From NCBI GenBank assembly GCA_029204225.1, contig CM055100.1, positions 50,267,083 through 50,331,082 on the forward strand: a DNA stretch of 64,000 nt. The letters are read 5' to 3'. The position numbers were made by a program, and so were the translations under genes. The stretch comes from Diphasiastrum complanatum. Lineage: Eukaryota; Streptophyta; Lycopodiopsida; Lycopodiales; Lycopodiaceae. The notes under the pieces were generated by a model, which saw nothing but the letters and a program-made list of their open reading frames with translations, made no database searches and was not told the DNA's origin. Every line of letters starts with the position of its first letter. Position 1 is the stretch's first letter. This document shows, piece by piece, positions 11,729 to 25,042 of this stretch.

Positions 11729-11748
11729 CACACACACACACACACACA
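11687..11748. repeat. Compound (CT)n(CA)n microsatellite
   Basis: About 20 CT units pass directly into about 11 CA units. Confidence 0.97.
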
Positions 11749-11851
11749 TCATGGTTGTAGTGAAACGCGTTCCGAAACCCTTGTTTGGGAATTTGTGCAT
11801 TCTGGACAACAGAACGTTATCTAAAGTGCAAATTTTTTTAATACATTATAT

Positions 11852-12063
11852 TTAGGGATGAGGATCTGGGCCGGACGCGGGCTTTTCACGTCCGTGTTCG
11901 ACATCCTGACTCGGATGGGTCCAACCTCAGATGCGGGGTTGGACGCGTCCTATTTTATTTTAATTTTTTATATGTATATAATATGAAATATATGAAAAAA
12001 AAAAGTGGACGCGTATTACGCCCAATGTTCGGACGTGCATCCGCGTTCGGACCCTTCATCTTT

Positions 12064-12064
<1 letters not shown>
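11852..12064. mobile_element. MITE-like foldback with GC-rich arms and AT-rich core
   Basis: The left arm (GATGAGGATCTGGGCCGGACG...) is approximately the reverse complement of the right arm (...GGACCCTTCATC). GGACGCG and ACGTCCG motifs occur in both arms. The centre is A/T rich (about 11953-12010). The design matches the element at 8858-9068. No clear target duplication is seen. Confidence 0.55.

Positions 12065-12066
<2 letters not shown>

Positions 12067-12107
<41 letters not shown>
12067..12107. repeat. (AT)n microsatellite
   Basis: A pure AT run abuts the right edge of the foldback. Confidence 0.97.
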
Positions 12108-12108
<1 letters not shown>

Positions 12109-12487
12109 CTAATAAAAGTTAAAATTGCATAAGCGATGATGATTTTTGCCACAAATGAAAAAAAAAATAAGGTTTAAAATAATTTGTAGATTTTTTAGAT
12201 AAAACCAATCAAAACAGTCAAAAACAAAAAAACAATGTCAGTTCCATTCATATACCCTTGTTGGCTTTTTTAAACATTGACAACTTCATTGGCTTTTCCA
12301 AACATCGGCAATTTCCTGTCTTTGAAGGAATTTAAATGGCTATTGTACAGTTAATAGCATATCGCAAAAACATGGTACCATCAAATTTCCCATTATTTTT
12401 TCTACATTTTGAATCCCACATTGCAAAAACAAAAAAAAAAACGTTTCGGTCCAAAATCCTAGAATGCGTTTTGGAATGTGCTATGCA

Positions 12488-12489
<2 letters not shown>

Positions 12490-12576
<87 letters not shown>
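12490..12576. repeat. Compound (GT)n(AT)n microsatellite
   Basis: About 14 GT units are followed by about 29 AT units. Confidence 0.97.
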
Positions 12577-12579
<3 letters not shown>

Positions 12580-12616
12580 TTTAGTTGCATTGAAGATTCG
12601 TGGATTGCGATTTGAA

Positions 12617-12653
12617 TTACGACCCCCAAATCACTTGGGGGTCGGATCGTAAC
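12617..12653. repeat. Short perfect hairpin CGACCCCCAA/TTGGGGGTCG
   Basis: Ten-base arms are separated by a short loop, with partial extension (TTACGA/CGTAA) outside. It resembles the foldbacks nearby. There is no T run after it and no associated gene, so it is not called a terminator. Confidence 0.6.
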
Positions 12654-13170
12654 TTTTTATTTGGAAAAAAAGACATGTTACATGGGTATCAGTAGTGATA
12701 AAATTTGCAGCAAAATGAATCTTGATCTGGATCCAAACTATGAGCTAGAATCAAGACTAATTACCAAAACTAGCTTATCTTGGCACTTAACTTCACAAGA
12801 GGCACATAGATGCATCAAAGGAATTTGTGCTCCTTGCCAAGCCTCCAATCTCATATTTGAAGAATTTTAGGAAGCACACAAGTGGAGGCTAAGAATTGGC
12901 AAAAAGGATCTTGTGAAGTGGGATCCTGAAATTCTCGAGTGAGGAGCCAAATCATGGATTCAATGAGATTTTGAGTTTTTTTTTGGTTAGGAATATATTC
13001 TTATTGCAAGGTATGTGCACTATTTGGATTTGTATTAGAGAGTAAGTTATGAACCCTAAAAATGTTGGATTTTGAAAGCTTGATTGGAATTCTTTGGTTA
13101 TAAGTAGTGTTGGGCGGGTACTAATATTTTGAATTCCAATTGGGTCTTGGTATTATACTTCTCTAAAAAT

Positions 13171-13425
13171 TTTGATACCAACGGGTATGAATATCACCAT
13201 GTTTGTAAATTGGTGGCGGTATCAACCGGCCTGGGTATTACAGAGGTGATAACAGCCAAGTATAACCCGAGTATGAGTATATAATTTTTAGGGTATAAAT
13301 TTTGATAGTAGTGGATTTGAATATTACCATGTTTGTAAATTGGTGGCGATATCAACCGGCCTGGGTATTATAGAGGTGATAACAGCCAAGTATAAACCCG
13401 AGTATGAGTATATAATTTCTAAAAT
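13171..13425. repeat. Tandem duplication, 130-bp unit
   Basis: Units 13171-13300 and 13301-13425 are about 90% alike and share CCATGTTTGTAAATTGGTGG and ATCAACCGGCCTGGGTATTA. The unit is AT-rich and non-coding. Confidence 0.9.
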
Positions 13426-13429
13426 TAGA

Positions 13430-14837
13430 CTTTTTATCAAGGCTAGTATGCATATGAAAAACATGACTTTTTTAAATGTAATATGCATATGATTCTAAAG
13501 GCCAATACTTTGTTGCTGCCTACCAATGTCTTTGGGACACCAATGATGAATAATATTTATCACATATGTAAATTTTAGAAACCAATTAAAAATGGATACT
13601 ATATTGATACCATGTTAAATTTAAATTTTTTGCCCCTAATCCGAGTATTGATGGGCTAAAATTAGCCCCAAGTCATGTGTTGAGTTGCTCTCATTGCCTA
13701 GGAAACATTACTAGCTCCTACATGGTCGTTCCTTCTCTGAGATACACCACATAGGCTCACATAGAAAATAATTGTCATCCTAGCTAGTAATCCTTGGCTC
13801 TCATGCTCGGCTCTCAGCTTCTTCTGCTCCCCTCCGTCAAAGACCTCCTCGGTCATGGGTGAGAGATACTCTGTGTCTTCAGCTTGGCTCGGCATCTGGG
13901 GATTCTCTGGAATCTGCTAACATATATTGGTCAAATCAGAGTTGGCAACGTCAAGTATGGGAAATTGAGCCTACATGAGGTGCAAATCATCATCAGTATC
14001 TCTGAGAGATGGGCGAGCTACCCAAGTATAGCCTATGGTGAGTTTTGCATACATTCATTCATTGAGTCCTTGGTAGACTCTTGTGCTTGTGGCATGGGGA
14101 ATGGATAGAGATCAGCTTTCAGGGCTTATTAGTCATTTGGATATGCTTGGACATGAGGGCATCTTGTTACAGGTGTGGGCCATAGTTGGAGACCTAATTT
14201 GGTGACCAGTGGTGTGGCAGTGGATCTACAGGTGATAGGTGCTGGTACGACAAGATACCACAGTTTGCACAAGCCTGGTCATGTATTTGACATATTCGTG
14301 TTGGTTTGCATGAATGTGTGCTTGCATGTTACCTTGTCACGGGAGTCTAGATCTGGGTTGAAGTTGTATGTGGTCGTGCATTTGCTATGTCAGGAACAAA
14401 GTACTCATTTGATATGCTCTTTGACTTGTCATTATGTCTACTAGCTATTTATCCGGTGAGGGTATAGTCTTATGGTGGCAGTAAGATTCCCTCAAGTCGA
14501 GCCTTAGTTGCTCATGTATGTGAGCTTTACAGGTCTGTGCTTGTAAGTGTCTGATAGGATGTCAGCCTAGCTAGATGGAGGATGTAATTCTCATGGTGGC
14601 AGTGGGCTTTCCTCAGTTGAGCCATGTTGCTCATGTGGTCCACTTGTGTTTCAAGTTGGATGGGGACGAGTTAGTTGGTCGAGAGTGTGGTAGACTCTTT
14701 GTATGAGCATTGTGTTTACATGATACTTTGTGAGTCAAACATGATGGTTTGTTGGTGTGCTTGAGTATGAGTCAAGTACAGTGTAGCAGGGATATGCATA
14801 CAGATTATTGTTTTTCACTCCTATCACATTTGAGCTT
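13430..14837. other. Unassigned repeat-like sequence, possible interior of an LTR element
   Basis: No protein similarity was recognised in six frames. A local imperfect repeat (ATGGTGGCAGT... at about 14473 and 14593) is present. It ends in a purine-rich AAGGGAGAGAG at 14827-14837 that could be a polypurine tract for the sequence that follows. Confidence 0.3.
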
Positions 14838-15260
14838 AAGGGAGAGAGAGTTAGAAATCAGTTTTGATCTGATTAATTAGTATAAGCTCTAAATGTGATA
14901 TTGTAATTAGTCAGCAGTTAATCTGGTTTATTGTATATGGTTGTATTCGGGACATGACCCATTATCATTATATCAGTCGAGCAATGATTCTGTAGCCGGC
15001 TACTTGGGTTAGCCGAGTAGACACACGTAGGAAAAATTATCTTGTACAGAGTTATTTACATTACTTGCTATACTTGGGGGCATGTCCCAAGTTTGTCGGT
15101 CGAATTTGGCCATACTGGGCCCGATCTTAGTTTGACAGGTGGTAGGCCAGTTTTAGGACACCTGCCTTTTCATGCAGTTTGTGAATACTCTATATGTACA
15201 GTGTTTCTTTGTAATCTAATAGTTATACGAAAAGGTATTTCCATACAATGGTGAATATAG
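14838..15260 (+). mobile_element. Possible LTR following a polypurine tract
   Basis: The segment begins TTAGAAATCAG directly after the purine run AAGGGAGAGAG. It has the AT-rich, non-coding composition typical of plant LTRs. A second copy and clear TG/CA ends were not found, so the call is tentative. Confidence 0.3.
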
Positions 15261-17474
<2,214 letters not shown>

Positions 17475-17619
17475 GGAGTAAAGAAATTTAGAGTTTAAAT
17501 AACAGATCTAAATCGTTGACTCTCCCAAATGATCAAAAATTACTCATTAACTTAAGAATCCTCACATTCCCTTATATTCTTTTAATGACCTTTAAGTATC
17601 AATCTATGATACATCAATC

Positions 17620-18466
17620 ATACAATTGAAATATTTAAAAAGTTAACCACATTGCCTTCTGAAGATTTCCTTTCTATCTCTAGAAAATTTAGTGGATATA
17701 TCCAAAAGGTGTTATCTAACAATCTTACTTGTGATTTATCCATAAAGGGTTCAATATGAGGAATATCATTGAAGCAAATGTCGTCTATGTATCTAAATGA
17801 ATGCTTAAAGTCATTCATAAATTACCATGCCCCAATTTAGCCAGTCTTTTTATAAAACTGTACTTCAAAAAATGATGAATACCAATTACACCAGATGGGT
17901 GACAGGAGAAACCCATCGGTATACCACGAACGTGTCGCCAAGTTCTATTACCCAAACTGATGACGCGGTTATCTATCAAGAAGGCATTCCATTGGTAAAT
18001 TTTTATCAATAGTATTCCATTCCTCATAAAGTATTCTAGACCATGACCACTTTAAAGATTTGGTTACATATACCCACTTATATCTAAGTTGTATTTGCAT
18101 GGCATGTTTGACGGCATAGGCGATCAACTTATTCATAATAGTTTTTTGTCTGTCCGGACCGTCTAAGGGTATATACTCATAACATTTAGAGATGTCAGTG
18201 TCCCACATATTAGTGGGCCTTTTAGGCAAGTTTAGATAGAAGTCGATGGATGACTCACATTGCTAAAATAAAGTAGTATCCACTTTAAGAATATTCGTGT
18301 ATGTTTTTGCCTTGAGACATGCACCTTCCATGAGGAATGGCGACAACATACCAAGAGCTCCCGCAAGGAATTTAAAGCAATAGTCGTGAGCATTAGTAAT
18401 CCATCTGAAAGATTCTTTGTGGGCTTTATACGTGCAAATTAAGTATGGTAAAGTATCAAGATCCAT
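17620..18466 (-). pseudogene. RT core of element copy A
   Basis: Successive minus-strand segments hold all main RT palm motifs. These are LPYLICTYKAHKESFRWITN (18450-18390), motif A WDTDISKCYEYIPLDG (about 18205-18160), motif B RGIPMGFSCHPSG (about 17935-17895), motif C RYIDDI (about 17793-17776), then IYPLNFLEIE and NFLNISI. Motif B to C contains FIKRLAKLG. A one-base frameshift just before motif C and another near 18000-18015 break the frame, so it is not functional. The RYIDD...IYPL..LEI...FLNISI arrangement resembles Penelope-like RTs and RT proteins I recall from seedless plants and algae. That relationship is unverified. Confidence 0.7.
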
Positions 18467-18750
18467 AAATTCGAAGATCGTTAAGCTTAGTTATTGCATA
18501 TCTTAAGGAATCTGTTACCAAGTTACGTTATTCATTTGGAAAAGAGGTCAAATCAAGACTGCCCAATCTATCAATAGCTAGTTTACGTACAAAAAAGATA
18601 GAGAGGAAGCAAGGATTATGTTGTGCCTTGTCTATGTCATTCACATATAAAACCTTAATAAGCTAATATCTCTCGTCGTTAGCGATTTTCATCTTAGAAG
18701 AAGAAACATCATTACCATGTAACTAGTTATGATTTTTTATGAATCTAGGA

Positions 18751-18919
18751 CAACGTTCTTACAAAAAAGAGCATGCTCTTCAACAATGTTTTTTTCTAAG
18801 TGTTTGTAGATAGGTAAGAGTCGCATAAGTTTTGAGCAACATTCTTACAAAAAAGAGCATGCTCTTCAACAATGTTTGTTCTAAGTGTTCGTAGATAGGT
18901 AAGAGTCGCATAAGTTTAA
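18751..18919. repeat. 87-bp tandem duplication inside element copy A
   Basis: CAACGTTCTTACAAAAAAGA at 18751 recurs as CAACATTCTTACAAAAAAGA at 18838. The units differ at only a few positions, so this duplication is younger than the element's decay. Copies B and C do not show it. Confidence 0.92.
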
Positions 18920-19097
18920 ACCATCCATTGTAGAGTTCGGAAGCAACCTCATTAATATTAGATTGTCGTAAAGTAATATGATTTAAACCTTTTTCCAAAG
19001 ACTTACGTAAAGCTTGACTCTTGAAAATTGTACAATCAATAGAGATAATTGAAAACACATAGCATATCCACAATATTAAGATGTACATAAGATTAAC

Positions 19098-19308
19098 AGG
19101 CTTTTTGATATCATAGACGACGCTTTTGATGATATTATATTCGGTTGGCCATATCTACCAATTCTTAAACTTGACTGGTATTTCTCTTATGAGGTTTTCT
19201 ACAACTTTGAAATAAAAAATTTACCTTTCTACTACTGTTTTATTCTTAAACATTTTAAGGATTATTTATAATATCATCAAAAGCGTCGTCTATGATATCA
19301 AAAAGCCT
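19098..19308. repeat. 42-bp perfect inverted repeat flanking an inverted coding segment
   Basis: 19098-19139 is the exact reverse complement of 19267-19308. The 127-bp spacer, read on the + strand, encodes the continuation expected on the minus strand (FGWPYLPILKLDWYF... after DDAFDDII). The element segment is therefore inverted here, with its edge duplicated. This is the signature of a template-switch inversion. Confidence 0.9.
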
Positions 19309-21217
19309 AAGTAAAATGTGAGCATAAAACTGCCTCACATGGATAGCCTCGAAAACTCTATTTTGATAAAAAAATCTCCCTTTATCGCTAGTAGTAGTAA
19401 GCTGAAGTCGGTCGGTCACACGTGTAGTAATTTTCCTTCTTTCCACACCATGTACATCAGTCAGTCCTTGTAAAAGTCCAATATCTTCATTAAAAAGACA
19501 TTCTTTGAGTTACTGCTTTGCCCTTCTTTCCCCTTGAATCTAGAAAAGCTTCTTCTCTTTTCCATTCTTGACCCATAAACAACTAAGTTTGGATTGTTAA
19601 GGTTAAAATTGCTCGTTCTTTTGCTTATATTCTAAAAATATTTATCTTGAAGGTTGGAAAAACTTGGCCTTTTCAATAAATGTTCAATCACATGGACATT
19701 ATCAGCATCCCCCAAGTTTGCCAAGAGTTTGGCAGAAGGATTTTTGGCAAGTTCAATGGAAGCGTCAATCTGTATTGTTTAATAAAGAGGAATGTCAAAT
19801 GTGCTTTAACAACATCTCTAGCAGGTTTGTGTAACCCCATGAAAAAAAGGATTCCCACTAGGAAAAAAAAACTAGAATGTTCATCATATACCACATCACA
19901 TGGTCAAACCAAATTATAGAGGAGTTACTTTTACATTTTTCCCAACACCTACATTTGAAAAGAGGTCTCTTCTAGTTCCAAATTCATGCCTAGTGAAGGT
20001 TCATTCTATTAAAGCTAGTCTCAGAGTGTCCTTTGACTCTAGCCTAAGTTTGCTTAGAAGGGCAACGAGAGGGTTCAAACTTCCTCATGCAGATACAAGT
20101 GTAAAAAACAACAAGAGTCTCAAGTGTAGGGTTTTTATGTAAAGCAACAAGTTTGTATTTCTTTTTCAGTGATATGTGCTAAAATGATCCAAAGAGCGAT
20201 GGGTAAGGGAACAAGAAAATTGATAGAGGGAAGAATCCATAATTTGAAAGATGTATGGGCATATTTAAACTCAATGATTCTACTTGGGAACTTGGCAATT
20301 TCTAGGTTGAGAAAATTCATAGTAGATTGGTCACCAACATCACAAATATTCAGGGAAAATTTCCTAATTGGGATGCATTGTCATCACCTAGGCCATCGAC
20401 GAAAACAAGAGGGTGTCGTGACAAGGGCATTTCAAGAGTGAAGGAGGTAGGTCCCCAACAAGAATAATACCATTCTCTTTTTCTAAGCAGTGAAACACCT
20501 TCCTAACATGCATATTGAAGAATCTTTTCTCTTCCTCAAATTTATCAGCATACTCAATCAAATTGCAAAGGAAACTTTCTACCAAACTCAGAGTGTCTTT
20601 CTTTTTAGCAAATGCCAAGTAAATATTAACCTGATCCATAGTTTCCAAAAGATCGATCAAGAAAAAAATATTATCCACAGGTCCAGTAGTAGAACGAGTA
20701 GCCCTATCAATATCAATCACAAAATTATGCAAATTAACGACCTTTTTCAAACAACAAATGAGAGTTTGAATGAAATGGTTTGGTGGAGGAAATGGCTCTC
20801 CATAACCTAGAGACACAACATCTTGAAACCATTCTGAGGACGAAAAAGAACCTTTGTTAGCTTATGAATCAAGTAAAAGGTTAGGGTTTAGTATTATCTC
20901 GACCAATGAATAGTTGGATTTACATCTCAAGGATGTAGAGAGAGATATTAACGAAACAAAGTTCCTCTTGCTTAAGCAAGACCAAATCCTTTTAAACCTT
21001 TATTCATAAACCAACAAGGTAAAACGTAGTTGAAAAGCATATAGTACTCAAAAAGCACCATAGAGCAAAACCTAATTCGACATCCAACTGGTACCTGCCA
21101 CCATCCCACCACACAAATCTGCGCAAGTTAGCACATTGAGGAAGACATGCATCAACACCGAATGTCAGTTGCTATCCATGTACAAATTAAGTTTAGCAAC
21201 TTAACAACTTATAGTAT

Positions 21218-23560
21218 TTAATGAAATAATATAGTCCAACCTTTCCTACTTAAAGTGATTGATAGCGATAGGCCACACCATATCCTTACCGCAGGGCATT
21301 CCGCCATTCCGATCAATTTTAATGGTATCGATCCATATCCATCTATGAAGTTAGAGCATACGTATTTGAAAACTAGCTGTGCTAAATAGATTGCAACTCG
21401 CAAAAAAGAGATAATGTTGTGCCTTATCGACACCTTTGATATATAAACCATTGTCGTTCATCATCATTGGCCTCAATCTTTTTATGTGGAGGTACAATAT
21501 TCCTTTGAATCCATTTCTTACTTTTCTCAGCATGTTTTATGACAATATCTTTGTCCCTTATTGTGTAAGTAGGTAGAAGTTTCATAAGTCTGATCCAACT
21601 GCCGTGTAATTCATCAACAACTCTATAGATATTTGTATGTTGTACTATAATATGATTAAGACCTTTTTCTATAGATTTTTTAAGGTATTTCCTTCTACTT
21701 ATATTGCAATCCATTGTTAAGACATAATCAAATTTCTTAGAAATGAAAATTTTGAAATGTTTCAAAGCAGCACATGAGCATAAAGGAAGATTTTTTATTT
21801 CGAAGTCGCAAAAAGACGTCAATCAAAAAATACCATTCAGTTTTGATGTTAGGCATGTATGACCAAGCAAACACAATATCATAAAAGGACTCATGTATAA
21901 AGCCAAAAATCTGTAATAAAATGCAAGCGTAAAAATGCTTCACATGAACGGTCTCAAACATTCTATTATAGTAACATAAATGTAAAAAGATATTTCCCTT
22001 ATCATCACGCGTACTGAGCTGAAGTCGATTATTTATACGCCAACACATGATTGATGCATCTATAGAGCTTCCTGCAAACCCCTTTGCCAAAAACTTCTTG
22101 CCAATCTGGGAGATGCCGAAAATATTAGAGAAATTGAATGCCTCTTCAAAAGACCAAGCTTTTCTACTCTTCAAGATAAACTTTTCCAAAACTCAAATAA
22201 AAGGACCGGTACTTTTAACATAAACAATCCGAGTTTGGTTGTTTTTGGACAAAATATGAGAAAAAGAATACAAGATACAAAGGAAAGGAAGGACAGGGCA
22301 GTGGTACAAAGGAAGACTTGCCAATTAAAAGACTGAACTTTTATAGGGATTGACTGATTTGTAGGATGACGAAGTTTTGGATAGGAGAGAAATCACTAGG
22401 AGTATGAAGGTGTGACTTGACAACATCCTTAGCAGGTCTGTCGAGCCAAAGAAAGAAGGCATCCATGTGATTTTGGAAAGATCCACCAAGAAAGAATTTA
22501 CTCAGATTGTTCATCATGAATCAAACGTCACGATCGAACCAGACAATGGAGGAACTGTTTTTGCATTTGTCACCACATCTACATCTGAAAAAGGGTCTCT
22601 TACAGTTCCAGATTCTGGCTTGGTGCATGTTCATTCTACTAAAACCAGTGTCGTCCATGTACCCGAGTCTAGGTTTGCTCAGAAGGGCACCGAGAGGGTT
22701 CGAACTTGTTCATGCGAATAATGTTGTCGAAGGCAATGTGTGTCTCAAGAGTGAGATTCTAATTCAGGGCGACAAGTTTGCAAGTTTGTACTTCTTTTCT
22801 AGTCAAGTGTGCAAATAAGATCCATAGTTCAATTGGAATAGCAGCGAGAAATGTCACAATAGGTAGACTTTAAAGTTTGTAAACAATGCAGGAAGACTTG
22901 AATTCAATAGTGCAGCTAGGGACCTTAGGGACTTGGCAATTTTTGGCTTGACAGAACTCAAAGATAGATTGGTCTTCAATATCACAGATGTCTTGCGAAA
23001 AGGTTTCAAGTTTTGAAGCACTATCTTCATCCAACTCATCTAAAAAGACAAGAGGGTGTGGGAAAGGTGGTGTATCAGGAATGGACGAATTAGGTTCGGT
23101 AGACAAAAGATCATTTTCTTTTTCTAAACAGGAAAAAAACTTTCCTAATATGTAGATTATAAAATCTCTCCTCTTCCTCATATTTCTCATCAAGACTTAC
23201 AAGTTTTCCACAGTTTCCAAAGGGTCAATTCGGCTTTTATCGTACTCCATATAAATTTTAACCCAATGTTAGGTATAGAGAGCACTTTATCCTCAGGCCC
23301 AGTGACATTACAGGTAGCACTATCAGTTCCAATAATAAAACTATGCAACATCACAGCTTTTTTCATACAACATATCAGGGTTTGATTACACAAATTAGGA
23401 GGAGGAAGGGGCTCCCCATAACCAAGATCAATAGCTTCCTGAAACCAACCTGAGGACTAAAACCATGAACAAAAAGGGCCTTTGTTAGCCTATGAATCAA
23501 TGTAAAGTAAAGGTTTGGTACTATCTCTACCAAAGGATAGTCGGATGTGCACCTCAAGTA
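21218..23560 (-). mobile_element. Degenerate reverse-transcriptase element, copy B (no RT core)
   Basis: Minus-strand segments parallel copy A in order. They are LICCMKKAVMLHSFIIGTDS (23360-23300), RDFIIYILGKFFSCLEKEND (about 23165-23105), the Cys block FFRCRCGDKCKNSSSIVWFD and MMNNLSKFFLGGSFQN with FFLWLDRPAKDVVK (22600-22420). Next are NRLQLSTRDDKGNIF, FETVHVKHFYACILLQIFGF, LTMDCNISRRKYLKKSIEKG with LNHIIVQHTNIYRVVDELHG, and WIRLMKLLPTY (22190-21540). It ends near 21220, before the part corresponding to the RT palm. It lies head-to-tail with copy A and is diverged from it, so the two are separate insertions or an old duplication. There is no functional frame. Confidence 0.65.
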
Positions 23561-23775
23561 TTATGTCCATCACTCACAGGATCTTAAAAATTAACTCATA
23601 CCCAAATAAAGATGAGTACATTCCACCGAAGAGATTAGAAGAGGTGTGGTACTACTGTAAATTGGTTTTCAATATGAAGTTCAGTTCAGAAAATATAAGA
23701 AAGTGATAATGTAGTGTGATAATACAAGTTTCTCAGACGTCAAAACAGCCATCATCTGATCAGATACTAAGGAGT

Positions 23776-25042
23776 TGTTGACATCCGTGATTTGATCAGA
23801 GTGAGTGAACAAATGTGAACATTTAGTAAGATTGTAATCAAATTACAACATCATGCATCTACGTTAAACACAGATAATAAAATGTGTTGCTTCTATATTT
23901 CATTGAAATCTTGAACAACACTAAGTACATTACACCCAAAAAATGGAGGCATAACTTCGACGCTCGATAACATTTGCTCTGTTGGTAGAGCATCACGTAG
24001 AGTGCATGATGAAGATGTATTTATACACTACAATTAATGTTTTACATCTAGCTAAATACTTCGTTGTACTTAAAAGGTATTTGACTTATAATGACAGCTA
24101 TACATAAGTCAAGTTTATCAGTCAGACGAGACAACGAGACAGATGACTTGAAATCATGAGGAAGTCGAATGAGTCGATTGACTCGATTGTCGAAGTTTGA
24201 ATCGTCAAAGTGGATAGATCAGTTGATCGTCGAAGACGTCGAATACCTTGGACACTTCGGATGACTTCGATGACATCGGTCATCGAGTGACTTGATGGTT
24301 GAAGAAGCTGGAGACTTCAAACACTTTGGACACTTCAAATAGAAGTAGTTGAGTCTGTCGCTCGTCGAAGTAATCGGATAAGTCGGACACTTCGGATGAC
24401 TTCCATTGCTTTGGTCGTCAAGTGACTTGGTGGTTGAAGAAGTCATTGACCCAAAAAAAAACAACAAAAAAAAAAAAAAAAAACCCAAAGGTGTTGAAAT
24501 TGATATTGAAATATTCACATTTTGCATTTGTCGCATTTTTCAAAAAAATGTGAAAAAAATCGACAAAAGTTTACTTCTTTGAAATAGTTGAAAAGTAGCC
24601 ACTGTCAGGAATTGTCGTATTTTTGGGGAGCTGAAAAAAATACGAACTGTGCGACAATCAGTTCTTTTCTACAAATAGTTGCGAAGATAGTGTATTTTTG
24701 CAAACTTGTAAAAAATCTTGACTTGTTGAAGTCGTTGAAGCTAGCCAAGTCTTCAATGATCTTTAAATTCTTGAACTTGACATTCGAATGTGAAAAGAGA
24801 ATAGGATTGGTTACCCTTTAGTCTTTGATCCATGGATGAAGATCAACCGGAAGTCTGATGTAGTCGTTTTCTGAATAGTTCGGTTGTTTGAGTTCTATGA
24901 TTTCTACAAGTATCAGATGAGCAGACATAGAACCAAAGTAGGTTGCATCTGACCCTAGATCAATAATCATAGAAGTGCAGGAAGAATATTCTTGAAATAG
25001 AAATTATCACCAAGGAGTAAACTACAAACTTAATTTTCAACA
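23776..25042 (-). mobile_element. Copia 3' LTR, 1,267 bp
   Basis: On the minus strand it starts TGTTGA immediately after the polypurine run AAGGGGGAC and ends TCAACA, giving matching inverted ends. It follows the Copia RNase H end at 25056. AATGAAATATAG near 23899-23910 (read on the minus strand) may be the polyadenylation region. A GTCGA/CTTCG-rich part contains an internal duplication at about 24240-24449. No matching 5' LTR is present in the window. Confidence 0.8.
24240..24449. repeat. Tandem duplication in the LTR, period about 134 bp, rich in TCGA/CTTCG
   Basis: The motif GGACACTTCGGATGACTTC occurs at about 24249 and 24383. Each copy is followed by a TGACTTGRTGGTTGAAGAAG block. Short CGA-containing repeats fill the interval. 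Confidence 0.8.

Larger units (their letters stand above)
17560..20830 (-). mobile_element. Degenerate reverse-transcriptase element, copy A (Penelope-like or related)
   Basis: Read on the minus strand, this is the most complete of three related relics. An N-terminal region (20816-20388: LICCLKKVV, ATRSTTGPVD, LCNLIEYADKFEEE, CLEKENG) is followed by a Cys-rich block near 19980-19900 (KCRCWEKCK, SSIIWFD). Then come MERRK...LQLTTTSDKGRFFY (19446-19255), DCTIFKSQALRKSLEKGLNH (19040-18960) and the RT core below 18470. Stops and frameshifts are frequent. A local inversion lies at 19098-19308 and an 87-bp duplication at 18751-18919. No LTR, integrase or GIY-YIG motif was recognised. Domain order and RT motifs exclude Copia, Gypsy and L1-type elements. 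The exact class is inferred. Confidence 0.65.

Noticed and set aside
12617-12653. Rho-independent terminator
   Set aside because: The hairpin is strong, but this is a plant nuclear region with no adjacent transcription unit and no following T run; it is better seen as a foldback remnant.
17560-20830. Active reverse transcriptase gene or recent horizontal transfer
   Set aside because: Frameshifts, stops, an internal inversion and two further decayed copies indicate an old, dead insertion; transfer cannot be argued without a phylogeny.
24219-24536. Minus-strand open frame of about 105 codons rich in Ser/Pro/Lys
   Set aside because: It lies inside the Copia LTR and reflects the GTCGA-rich tandem repeat.
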